Shown one piece after another: positions 54,495-61,991 of a stretch of 64,000 bases of DNA; position 1 is the stretch's first letter; each line of letters begins with the position of its first letter. Below the pieces are notes generated by a model. The model did not search any database. It worked only from the letters and a program-made list of their open reading frames with translations, and was not told the DNA's origin. Source of the DNA: Microbacterium dauci (GTDB lineage Bacteria; Actinomycetota; Actinomycetes; Actinomycetales; Microbacteriaceae); contig NZ_JASJND010000004.1 in assembly GCF_030065535.1 (NCBI RefSeq), forward strand, positions 62,001-126,000, written 5' to 3'. The translations under genes and the position numbers were made by a program.

Positions 54495-55204
54495 CCCGGC
54501 CCCCGCCTGGTCAGGGCCTCACGCACCGTCGGCAGCAGTCGTCGACTGACGGGCAGCGATGTCTCGCCCACCCAGACGGCAGGGTCGGCTCCCCCGAGTC
54601 GCACTTCGGTGACGGATGCCGCCTGCACGAGGAACGACCGATGGATCCTGACGAATCCGGCATCCGCCCACCGCTCCCCGAGTTCCGAGATGGGGATGCG
54701 GACGAGGCTCCCGGCCGCGTCGGCCGCGGTGTGCAGGCGCGTGTAGTCGCCCTCGGCGCGCACCCAGCGCACATCGCTGCGGTGCACGAACCGCACCGAC
54801 GAACCGACCGTCACGGGCAGCACCTCGTCGGCGTCGGCAGGCCGCTCGAGCTCCACCACGCGGTCGACCGCCCGGCGCAGCCGCTCCACCCGCACGGGCT
54901 TCAGCAGGTAGTCCAACGCGCGGAGCTCGAACGCATCGACGGCGTGCGCGTCGTCGGCAGTCACGAAGACGACCGCCGGCGGGGACGCCAGCGCCCGCAG
55001 CGCGTTCGCGAGTTCGAGTCCCGAGAGCCCGGGCATGTGGATGTCGAGGAACGCGGCATCCACCGACCGCTCGGTCAGCAGCCGGAGCGCCTCGGCTCCC
55101 GACGACGCCGTCAGCACCTCGCCGACGCGGTCGTCGGCGCGCAGCAGGTGGGCGAGCTCGTCGAGCGCGGGGCGTTCGTCGTCGGCGACGAGCACGTCGA
55201 TCAT
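54491..55204 (-). CDS. LytTR-family response regulator
   Basis: 237 residues. The receiver domain has Asp8/Asp9, phosphorylation site Asp54 (FLDIHMPG) and Lys in LLKPV. The C-terminal LytTR DNA-binding domain (about 130-235) has VRWVRAEGDYTRLHT and FVRIHRSFLV. It is the partner of the LytS-type kinase directly upstream (ATGA overlap) and probably activates cstA and/or the symporter, as BtsR/YpdB do. Confidence 0.95.
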   Translation of the reverse strand: MIDVLVADDERPALDELAHLLRADDRVGEVLTASSGAEALRLLTERSVDAAFLDIHMPGLSGLELANALRALASPPAVVFVTADDAHAVDAFELRALDYLLKPVRVERLRRAVDRVVELERPADADEVLPVTVGSSVRFVHRSDVRWVRAEGDYTRLHTAADAAGSLVRIPISELGERWADAGFVRIHRSFLVQAASVTEVRLGGADPAVWVGETSLPVSRRLLPTVREALTRRGPG

Positions 55205-56460
55205 CGAGACTCCCCTTCGTCACGGTGCGGCCCAGAGTCACGGTGCGGCCCAGAGTCACGGTGCGGCCCAGAGTCACGGGGCGGCCCAGTGTCGTGGTGC
55301 GGTTGGGACTTCGGGATCCGCATCCGCACCAACGTACCGGCGCCCATGTTCGTCTCGACGACCAGCCCACCGTCGGGTCCGTACAGCTGGCGCAGCCGGG
55401 TGTCGACGTTCTGTAGCCCGACGTGCGCGCCGTCGGGCGCGCGCGTGAGGAGCGCGTGGAGCTCGGTCGGGTCCATGCCAGCGCCGTCGTCTTCAACCGT
55501 GATCTCGGTGTGGGTCGCGGCATCCGTCGACGCGATCATGATGACGCCGCCGCCCTCGCCCGGCTCGAGGCCGTGCCGCACCGCGTTCTCGACGAGCGGC
55601 TGCACCGACAGGAACGGGATGACGGTCGCGAGGGTCTCGGGCGAGATGCGGAGCGTCACCGTGAGGCGCTCGCCGAAGCGCGCGCGTTCGAGTTCGAGGT
55701 ACGAGTGGATGCTGCGGAGCTCTTCGGCGAGCGTCGTGAACTCCCCCTGGCGGCGGAACGAGTACCGGGTGAAGTCGGCGAACTCGAGCACCAGCTCACG
55801 CGCGCGGGGCGGGTCGGTCGAGATGAACGACGCGATCGCGGTCAGCGCGTTGTAGATGAAGTGCGGCGAGATCTGCGCCCGCAGCGACCGCAGCTCGGCC
55901 TCGGCGAGCGCCGCCCGCGACGCGTCGAGCTCGCCGAACGCGGCCTGCGCGGCGCACCAGTCGGCGAGCTCTCCCGTCGCCCGCACGAGCGCCGCGCGCA
56001 CCGGCGCCGCGAAGGCCACCAGCACCGCCGCGATCTCGTCGTCCACGCGGATCGGGGCGCCCACCGCCTCGAGCTCATCGCCACCCTCGGCCCGCGGGAA
56101 CATCCGCCGCCTGCCGGTCTCGCGCACCTGCGCGGCGATGCGGCGGGCTGCGGCATCCAATCCGTCCGTCTGCCCGTCGCGGGCGACCACGTCATCGCCG
56201 ACGACCAGCACCACCGCGGTGCTGCCGAGCACGGCCCGCAGGTGCTTCGCGCTGCGCGCGACGTCGCCACCGGCGAGGCCACCGCGCAGATGCGGCGCCG
56301 CAAGGCTCGCCTGGTGCAGCGCGCGGTACGTCGCCTCCTCGGCCTCGCTGCCGAGCCCCGACGCGCCGCGCGCGAAGCGCCGCGCGAGCAGCAGCAGCGC
56401 CGACAGCACGACGCCGCCGACCACGCCGAGCAGGGCGGCGAGGACGACGGCATCGGTCAT
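55201..56460 (-). CDS. LytS/BtsS-like sensor histidine kinase
   Basis: 419 residues. One N-terminal membrane segment (about 5-27) and a GAF-like region (about 45-175) are followed by a His_kinase domain with His200 (SPHFIYNAL) and an ATPase domain (about 290-385, PLVENAVRHG and DDGAGMD). It lacks the multi-pass 5TM-Lyt sensor. The C-terminal tail is four GPHRDS-type hexapeptides from 18-bp tandem repeats. TAGGCT lies 6 nt before the ATG (56458-56460), giving the kinase-regulator-symporter genes their own leaderless promoter. Confidence 0.93.
   Translation of the reverse strand: MTDAVVLAALLGVVGGVVLSALLLLARRFARGASGLGSEAEEATYRALHQASLAAPHLRGGLAGGDVARSAKHLRAVLGSTAVVLVVGDDVVARDGQTDGLDAAARRIAAQVRETGRRRMFPRAEGGDELEAVGAPIRVDDEIAAVLVAFAAPVRAALVRATGELADWCAAQAAFGELDASRAALAEAELRSLRAQISPHFIYNALTAIASFISTDPPRARELVLEFADFTRYSFRRQGEFTTLAEELRSIHSYLELERARFGERLTVTLRISPETLATVIPFLSVQPLVENAVRHGLEPGEGGGVIMIASTDAATHTEITVEDDGAGMDPTELHALLTRAPDGAHVGLQNVDTRLRQLYGPDGGLVVETNMGAGTLVRMRIPKSQPHHDTGPPRDSGPHRDSGPHRDSGPHRDEGESR
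55219..55290 (-). repeat. In-frame 18-bp tandem repeat, 4 copies
   Basis: Four near-identical copies of GTCACGGTGCGGCCCAGA (plus strand) at the extreme C-terminus of the sensor kinase gene, encoding Gly-Pro-His-Arg-Asp-Ser repeats. Copy number is likely to vary between strains. Confidence 0.9.
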
Positions 56461-56466
56461 GCGACG

Positions 56467-56472
56467 AGCCTA
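56467..56472 (-). promoter_or_regulatory. Candidate -10 box of the sensor-kinase operon (leaderless)
   Basis: TAGGCT on the minus strand, 6 nt before the kinase ATG. Confidence 0.5.
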
Positions 56473-56499
56473 GGGCGAGCGCTCAGCCTGACACCCGGG

Positions 56500-56793
56500 T
56501 CAGCAGCAGCGGGCGCCCGGATTGCGATCCTGGTCATCCATCTTCTGGCGCCAGAACTGCCGCTCCGTCATGGGCTCCTCGCCCGGGTGCGTGCGCCGGT
56601 GGTGCGCGACGTACGTGCCGTAGGCACTGTCGCCCATGAGCGCCGTCATGTACCAGCGGATGCCGCGCCCCGCACGGACCAAGAGCCCCCACGCCCGCGT
56701 GCACAACGTCGCCATCCCGAGGCGCGAGGCCCCGGACCCGGCCTGTTCGGGCAGGATCCGCTGCGGATCGGAGACGTTGTGCACGGCGGTCAT
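56500..56793 (-). CDS. YbdD/YjiX family (DUF466) small protein, partner of CstA
   Basis: Up to 97 residues ending in GARCC, the hallmark of this family, with IRWYMTALMGDSAYGTYVAHHRRTHPGEEPMTERQFWR as the conserved core. YbdD-type proteins are encoded next to cstA/btsT and are needed for transport. The start is uncertain. ATG 56791-56793 has GGAAG 10 nt upstream but makes the first 26 residues from an inverted-repeat element. ATG 56713-56715 would give 71 residues, close to the usual 60-70. The gene follows cstA by 16 nt. Confidence 0.85.
   Translation of the reverse strand: MTAVHNVSDPQRILPEQAGSGASRLGMATLCTRAWGLLVRAGRGIRWYMTALMGDSAYGTYVAHHRRTHPGEEPMTERQFWRQKMDDQDRNPGARCC
56699..56784. repeat. 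86-bp element with 12-bp terminal inverted repeats (element 3)
   Basis: GTGCACAACGTC (56699-56710) pairs perfectly with GACGTTGTGCAC (56773-56784). It has internal hairpins, including GATCC/GGATC and CCTG/CAGG. It lies between cstA and the ybdD core and is related to element 2 (shared arm and following YATCCCG). Confidence 0.78.
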
Positions 56794-56809
56794 GGTTCAG
56801 TCGCTTCCG

Positions 56810-59071
56810 TCAGTGCCGATTCGCGGCGCGGTCGTCGGCCAGGATGGGCTCCCACTCCTTCTCGAGCGCGCGCTCGGACGGCGTGGCGAGGAAGCCGGCC
56901 GGGGCGAAGCGGCGCGACGGCACCGCTTCGTCCTCGTGGTTCTCGCCGCCACCCGCGCGGATCGAACGGATCGTGAGGATCACCGACGCGGCGATCACGA
57001 TGATCGCGAGCGTCACGAACACGATTGACAGGGTGCCCTGCACGAACGTGTTGCGGATGACCGCGCCCATGACCTCGGGGGTCCCGAGCGTGGTGTCGCC
57101 GGCGGCGAGCGCGTCGCGGTAGCGGAAGTGGTTCGACCAGTATCCGATCGCCGGGTTCGGCGAGAAGATCTTGTACGCGGATGCCGTGATGGTGACGACC
57201 GCGGCGAACGCGAGCGGCGCCGCGACGATCCAGATCCACTTCACGAAGCTCGGCCCGCGCTTGGCGATGATCGCCATGACCACGGCGAGCGCGATCGCTG
57301 CGAGCAGCTGGTTGGCGATGCCGAAGAGCGGGAAGAACGTGTTGATGCCGCCGAGCGGGTCGGTCACACCGAGGATGAGGATCGCTCCCCAGCCGGCGAC
57401 CATGATCGCCGTGGTGATCCAGACGCCCGGACGCCACGAGACGTCGCGGAACTTCGGCACCCAGGCGCCGATCGAGTCCTGCAGCATGAAGCGGGCGACA
57501 CGGGTGCCGGCATCCACTGCGGTGAGGATGAACAGCGCCTCGAACATGATCGCGAAGTGGTACCAGAACGCCATCATCGCGGGGCCGCCGAGGGCCTGCT
57601 GCATGATGTGGGCGAGACCGAGCGCGAGCGTCGGGGCACCACCGGTGCGCGAGACGATCGACTCCTCACCGACGAGTTCGGCAGTCTGCGTCAGCATGTC
57701 GGGGGTCAGGTTGACACCCGTGATGCCGAGCGAGTTCACGAAGGCGACTGCCCCCTCGACGGTGCCCTGCGTGGCGGCAGCCGACGCGTTCATCGCGTAG
57801 TAGATGCCCTGGTCGATCGAGATCGCGGCGACGAGCGCCATGATCGCGACGAACGACTCCATGATCATGCCGCCGTAGCCGATGAAGCGCGTCTGGCGCT
57901 CCTTCTCGACGAGCTTCGGCGTCGTGCCCGACGAGATCAGCGCATGGAATCCCGAGAGGGCACCGCACGCGATCGTGACGAACAGGAATGGGAAGAGCGG
58001 ACCCGCGAACACCGGCCCGGTGCCGTTCAGCGCGAAGTCCGTGACGGCGGGCACCGTGATCTCGGGACGCACGAGCACGATCGCACCGGCGAGCATGACG
58101 ATGACGCCGATCTTCATGAAGGTCGACAGGTAATCGCGCGGGGCGAGCAGCAGCCAAACCGGGAGGATCGCCGCGATGAAGCCGTAGATGATGATGCCCC
58201 ACGCGATGACGGTGCGGTCGAGGTGCAGGTACTCCTGGCCCCACGCGGTCTCGGCGACCCAGCCGCCGGCGACGATCGCGCCGATGAGGAGCACGAAGCC
58301 GATGATCGAGACCTCGGTCACCTTGCCCGGACGCAGGTAGCGGAGGTACAGACCCATGAAGAGCGCGATCGGGATGGTCATCGAGACCGAGAAGATGCCC
58401 CACGGGCTCTCACCGAGCGCGTTGACGACGACGAGCGCGAGGATCGCGACGATGATCAGCATGATCAGCAGCGACGCGATGATCGCAGCGGTGCCGCCGA
58501 TTTTGCCGAGCTCCTGGCGCGCCATCTGGCCGATCGTCCGGCCGCCGCGGCGCATCGAGAAGAAGAGGACCGTGTAGTCCTGGACGGCGCCGGCGAGCAC
58601 GACGCCGACGATGATCCAGATCGTGCCGGGGAGGAAGCCCATCTGCGCGGCGAGCACGGGACCAACGAGCGGGCCGGCGCCGGCGATGGCGGCGAAGTGG
58701 TGGCCGTACAGCACTCGGCGGTCGGTGGGGACGTAGTCCTTGCCGTCCGACTTGACCTCGGCAGGGGTCGCGCGCCGGTCATCGGGCCGAAGCAGGTGCT
58801 TCTCGATGACCTTCGAGTAGAAGCGGTAGGCGATGAGGTAGGTCGCGACGGCCGCGAACACGAACCAGATCGCGTTGACGGTCTCGCCGCGGACGATGGC
58901 GAGCATCGTCCAGCCGAGGCCGCCGAGCAGGCCGATGCCGGCCCAGATCGCGATCTTCAGCGGGGTCCAGCGGCGGTCCTTGGTGTGCTGTTCCTCGGTG
59001 AGTGCTGTGGGCGGAAGCGAGGGATCCGACTCGAGCGTGGTCCCTTTGCCACGGCGCGACGGTGCAGACAT
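56810..59071 (-). CDS. cstA: Carbon starvation protein CstA (pyruvate/peptide transporter family)
   Basis: 753 residues with about 16-18 membrane segments. Family hallmarks include HHFAAIAGAGPLVGPVLAAQMG near the N-terminus and ALSGFHALISSGTTPK in the middle. CstA and BtsT proteins import pyruvate or peptides under starvation. ATG 59069-59071 with GAAGGAG 5 nt upstream fixes the start. It is followed by ybdD and then by the LytS/LytTR pair, matching the BtsS-BtsR-BtsT type of pyruvate circuit. Confidence 0.95.
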   Translation of the reverse strand: MSAPSRRGKGTTLESDPSLPPTALTEEQHTKDRRWTPLKIAIWAGIGLLGGLGWTMLAIVRGETVNAIWFVFAAVATYLIAYRFYSKVIEKHLLRPDDRRATPAEVKSDGKDYVPTDRRVLYGHHFAAIAGAGPLVGPVLAAQMGFLPGTIWIIVGVVLAGAVQDYTVLFFSMRRGGRTIGQMARQELGKIGGTAAIIASLLIMLIIVAILALVVVNALGESPWGIFSVSMTIPIALFMGLYLRYLRPGKVTEVSIIGFVLLIGAIVAGGWVAETAWGQEYLHLDRTVIAWGIIIYGFIAAILPVWLLLAPRDYLSTFMKIGVIVMLAGAIVLVRPEITVPAVTDFALNGTGPVFAGPLFPFLFVTIACGALSGFHALISSGTTPKLVEKERQTRFIGYGGMIMESFVAIMALVAAISIDQGIYYAMNASAAATQGTVEGAVAFVNSLGITGVNLTPDMLTQTAELVGEESIVSRTGGAPTLALGLAHIMQQALGGPAMMAFWYHFAIMFEALFILTAVDAGTRVARFMLQDSIGAWVPKFRDVSWRPGVWITTAIMVAGWGAILILGVTDPLGGINTFFPLFGIANQLLAAIALAVVMAIIAKRGPSFVKWIWIVAAPLAFAAVVTITASAYKIFSPNPAIGYWSNHFRYRDALAAGDTTLGTPEVMGAVIRNTFVQGTLSIVFVTLAIIVIAASVILTIRSIRAGGGENHEDEAVPSRRFAPAGFLATPSERALEKEWEPILADDRAANRH

Positions 59072-59221
59072 GGTGACTCCTTCGGGGCGCGTCTTTGCGT
59101 GCGCCCCAGAGTAAGAAGACGGATGCCGCCCACGTCGGCGGCCCACGCCACTCGTGCGCCGAACGGTGCCGGCGCTGCGACAAGCGGCATCCGCCGGTGG
59201 CGCGAGGGCGCGCGCGGCGCT

Positions 59222-59227
59222 TAGGTT
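59222..59227 (+). promoter_or_regulatory. Candidate -10 box of the GNAT-pirin genes
   Basis: TAGGTT, 28 nt before the GTG start, leaving room for AGAGGGG. No clear -35. Confidence 0.35.
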
Positions 59228-59255
59228 TGGAACCACGCCGCGAGAGGGGACCACC

Positions 59256-59600
59256 GTGACCGAACCGAGCATCCACGTCGCCCGGAACGAGGCGCGCGGC
59301 CGGTACGAGATCTTCGTCGACGACACCGTCGCCGGGTTCACGCTGATCCGCACCGACGAGGCCGGCCGGACCGTCCTCCCTCACACCGAGGTCGACCCGG
59401 CGTTCGGCGGCCGGGGGCTCGGCGGCATCCTCGTGCGCGATGCGCTCGCCGACCTCGCGGCGCGCGAGCAGACGGTCGTGCCGGTGTGCCCTTTCGTCGT
59501 GAAGTACCTGCGCGGCACCGACGTGCCGGGCCTCGACGTCTCGTGGCGGCCGACCGCTGACGACGCGGCAGCTGACGCCGTCGACGCCGACGAGGCCTGA
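59256..59600 (+). CDS. Small GNAT (YidJ/YjdJ-type) N-acetyltransferase
   Basis: 114 residues: single-domain short GNAT with HTEVDPAFGGRGLGGILVRDAL (acetyl-CoA binding loop) and VVPVCPFVVKYL, typical of the GCN5-related YidJ family. Substrate unknown. The GTG start at 59256 has AGAGGGG about 6 nt upstream. The pirin gene begins 4 nt after its stop. Confidence 0.9.
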   Translation: MTEPSIHVARNEARGRYEIFVDDTVAGFTLIRTDEAGRTVLPHTEVDPAFGGRGLGGILVRDALADLAAREQTVVPVCPFVVKYLRGTDVPGLDVSWRPTADDAAADAVDADEA

Positions 59601-59604
59601 GCGC

Positions 59605-60570
59605 ATGACCCGCCTCGACCTCGACCCGACCGAGCAGATCGAGACCCCGCCCGCCTGCGACGGCCCGCGCTCGCTCCTGCTCGAAGCGCGCGAGGTGCCC
59701 CTGGGCGGTGTTCGCGGCATGACCGTGCACCGCGCGCTGCCGCAGCGCGAGCTGCCGATGGTCGGCGCCTGGTGCTTCCTCGACCGGTTCGGTCCGCAGG
59801 TGACCACGATGCGCGTCGAGCCCCACCCGCACATCGGCCTGCAGACGGTGACGTGGCCGTTCGTCGGCGAGACGCGCCACCGCGACGCGCTCGGCTCCGA
59901 CGTCGTCATCAAGCGCGGACAGCTCAACATCATGACGAGCGGCGCGGGCATCTCGCACTCGGAGTACTCCGTCGGTGACGGCCCGGTCGCAACCGATGCC
60001 CTGCAGCTCTGGGTGGCGCTTCCCGAGTCGCGGCGCCACGGCGAACCCGACTTCGAGCGGCATGTCGACCTGCCGGTGGTCGACCTCGGCGGCGGGGCTG
60101 CCGCGGTCGTCGTGGTCGGCGAGCTCGCCGGCATCCGCTCGCCCGCCCGCATGTACACGCCGATCGTCGGCGCGGAGGTGTTCCTGCCTGCGGGTGTCGG
60201 CGTGACTGTCCCGCTCGAACCGACGTGGGAGTACGCGGTCGTGGGTGTCGACGGTGAGGCACACGTCAGCGCGACCGTCGTCGCCGAGAACGCACTGCTG
60301 TACCTCGGCATCGGTCGCGATGCCGTCGAACTCGAGTCGCCGACGGATGCCACGGTGTTCGTCCTCGGCGGCGAACCGTTCGAGGCCGACATCGTGATGT
60401 GGTGGAACTTCGTCGGGCGCGAGCACGACGAGATCGTCGCGGCCCGCGAGGCGTGGGAGGCCGGCGCCGAGCGGTTCGGGCACGTCGTCGGTCACGGAGA
60501 CGAGCGGATCCCCGCCCCGCCGATGCCGACCGTGCGCCTCACCCGACGTCGACGCGATCGGCGTCCGTAG
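59605..60570 (+). CDS. Pirin family protein
   Basis: 321 residues with two cupin barrels. The metal ligands of the N-terminal barrel are His74 and His76 (HPHIG) and His118/Glu120 (ISHSEYS). Bacterial pirins are quercetinase-like or bind regulators of carbon flux; the role here is unknown. The ATG follows the GNAT stop closely. Its last 32 bp overlap the end of the convergent tatB-like gene. Confidence 0.92.
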   Translation: MTRLDLDPTEQIETPPACDGPRSLLLEAREVPLGGVRGMTVHRALPQRELPMVGAWCFLDRFGPQVTTMRVEPHPHIGLQTVTWPFVGETRHRDALGSDVVIKRGQLNIMTSGAGISHSEYSVGDGPVATDALQLWVALPESRRHGEPDFERHVDLPVVDLGGGAAAVVVVGELAGIRSPARMYTPIVGAEVFLPAGVGVTVPLEPTWEYAVVGVDGEAHVSATVVAENALLYLGIGRDAVELESPTDATVFVLGGEPFEADIVMWWNFVGREHDEIVAAREAWEAGAERFGHVVGHGDERIPAPPMPTVRLTRRRRDRRP

Positions 60571-60970
60571 GCGCGGATTCGGCGCCGCGATCGGCGTCCG
60601 GGGGCGCGGAGACCGACGGGACGGATGCCGCGGCGAACAGCCTTCGCGGATGTCCCGAGCTGCCGGTGACCTGCGCCGACCGCGCGCGGGCTGCCATCGG
60701 CGCGACGCCGGCGGGCACAACGGGCTCGGGCACGAGCGCCTCGCGGACGATCCGCCGCGGGTCATACTGCCGCGGATCGAGCGAGCGCCAGTCGTCGGCG
60801 GTGAGCCCGACCTCGGTCTCGGCGCGGACGCGCGCGGCATCCACGAGGCCCCGGAGGCCTCGGATGAGATCGGCGAGCCGCTGCGCGAGGGCGGGGAGGC
60901 GGCTCGGCCCGATGATCATCGCCGCAAGGAGGGCGACGAGCACCAGCTTCTCGAAGCTCAGGCCGAACAT
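60539..60970 (-). CDS. tatB: TatB-like twin-arginine translocase subunit
   Basis: 143 residues. A short N-terminal helix MFGLSFEKLVLVALLAAMI is followed by GPSRLP and an amphipathic helix (LAQRLADLIRGLRGLV), matching TatB. A long disordered tail follows. It helps recognise folded Tat substrates with TatC. The ATG overlaps the TatC stop (ATGA). The 3' end overlaps the pirin gene tail to tail by 32 bp. Confidence 0.88.
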   Translation of the reverse strand: MFGLSFEKLVLVALLAAMIIGPSRLPALAQRLADLIRGLRGLVDAARVRAETEVGLTADDWRSLDPRQYDPRRIVREALVPEPVVPAGVAPMAARARSAQVTGSSGHPRRLFAAASVPSVSAPPDADRGAESAPTDADRVDVG

Positions 60971-61734
60971 CAGGCGACCGCCGTCCGCCGGTCGTGGATC
61001 CACGCGATCGCGATGGCCGCACCGAACAGCGCGCTCATCGGGATCGCGACGAGGAACATCGACAGCGCGTCGGCGGCGGGCGTGACGAGCGCACTGAACA
61101 CGACGATCGCGACGACGATGTAGCGCCAGCCGCGGATGAGGGTCGCGGCCGGCAGCATCCCGAGCAGATTCAGCATGACGAGCACGACCGGCAGCACGAA
61201 GGCCACGCCGGTGGCGAGGACGATCTTCATCACGAAGTCCAAGTAGGTGGCCGCCTGCAGGATCGTGCTGTCCTCGGCGGCGGCGAAGCCGGTCAGCAGC
61301 TCCACCATGTGCGGGAACAGGAAGAACCCGGTCGCACACCCGGCGATGAACAGCGGCAGCGCAGCCGCGAAGAAGCCGAGCGTGTACCGCCGCTCGCGGC
61401 GGGTGAGACCCGGTGTGAGGAACGCGAGCAGCTCGTAGATCCACACCGGGCTCGACAGCGCGACGCCCGCGAACAGCGCGATCTTCATGCGCAGGTCGAA
61501 CGCGCCGGTCACGCTGTCGTAGTTGAGGCTCGCGTCGCGGGTCTGCGCCACCGCTTCGATCGGCGCGCGGAGGACGTCGAGGATCGGGTCGGCGAACACG
61601 AAGCCGAGGACGGCGGCGACCGCCAGCGCCAGACCGGCACGGATGCCGCGTGTGCGGGCCTCGCGCAGGTGCGCGGCCCACGGCATGCGCGGCATCCGGT
61701 CGGTCTCGGACGGCGCGGCGATCGCGGTCGTCAC
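60970..61734 (-). CDS. tatC: Sec-independent protein translocase TatC
   Basis: 254 residues, six membrane helices. HLREARTR near the N-terminus is a variant of HLxELRxR. FLTPGLTRRERR after helix 2 carries the conserved Glu that contacts the twin-arginine motif. The GTG start overlaps the TatA stop (GTGA). ATG codons 13 and 16 codons in would also keep the whole core. Confidence 0.94.
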   Translation of the reverse strand: MTTAIAAPSETDRMPRMPWAAHLREARTRGIRAGLALAVAAVLGFVFADPILDVLRAPIEAVAQTRDASLNYDSVTGAFDLRMKIALFAGVALSSPVWIYELLAFLTPGLTRRERRYTLGFFAAALPLFIAGCATGFFLFPHMVELLTGFAAAEDSTILQAATYLDFVMKIVLATGVAFVLPVVLVMLNLLGMLPAATLIRGWRYIVVAIVVFSALVTPAADALSMFLVAIPMSALFGAAIAIAWIHDRRTAVA

Positions 61735-61973
61735 GGTGATGCGGGGGTCGGGGCGGGTGCGGCGACCTGCGCGGCGGGCGGGACGGATGCCGCGACCGGC
61801 ACGGCGGTCGTCGTCGGCGCGGGCTCGTCGGTGGCGTCGGCGCTCTCTTGCTTGAGGATGCGGACGGACTGGCCGAGGCTCCGCGCGAGCGCGGGGAGCT
61901 TCGCGGCGCCGAAGACGAGGAGGACGATGGCGAGCACGAGCAGTGCGTGCCAGCCGGTGAGGTTCTGCAACAT
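61731..61973 (-). CDS. tatA: Sec-independent protein translocase TatA
   Basis: 80 residues: N-terminal helix LTGWHALLVLAIVLLVFGAAKLPALARSLG with the FGAAKLP hinge and amphipathic helix, then an Ala/Pro-rich tail. It forms the Tat pore. The gene follows the dioxygenase-lipoprotein gene by 18 nt, so all four are probably one operon. Confidence 0.94.
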   Translation of the reverse strand: MLQNLTGWHALLVLAIVLLVFGAAKLPALARSLGQSVRILKQESADATDEPAPTTTAVPVAASVPPAAQVAAPAPTPASP

Positions 61974-61991
61974 GATGGGGTTCTTTCGGGA

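Noticed and set aside
55219-55290. CRISPR or regulatory repeat
   Set aside because: The 18-bp repeats are in frame and encode a regular hexapeptide tail.
57128-59224. A 698-codon plus-strand frame opposite cstA
   Set aside because: Asp/Arg/Glu-rich antisense translation of a membrane protein; no start signal or domain.
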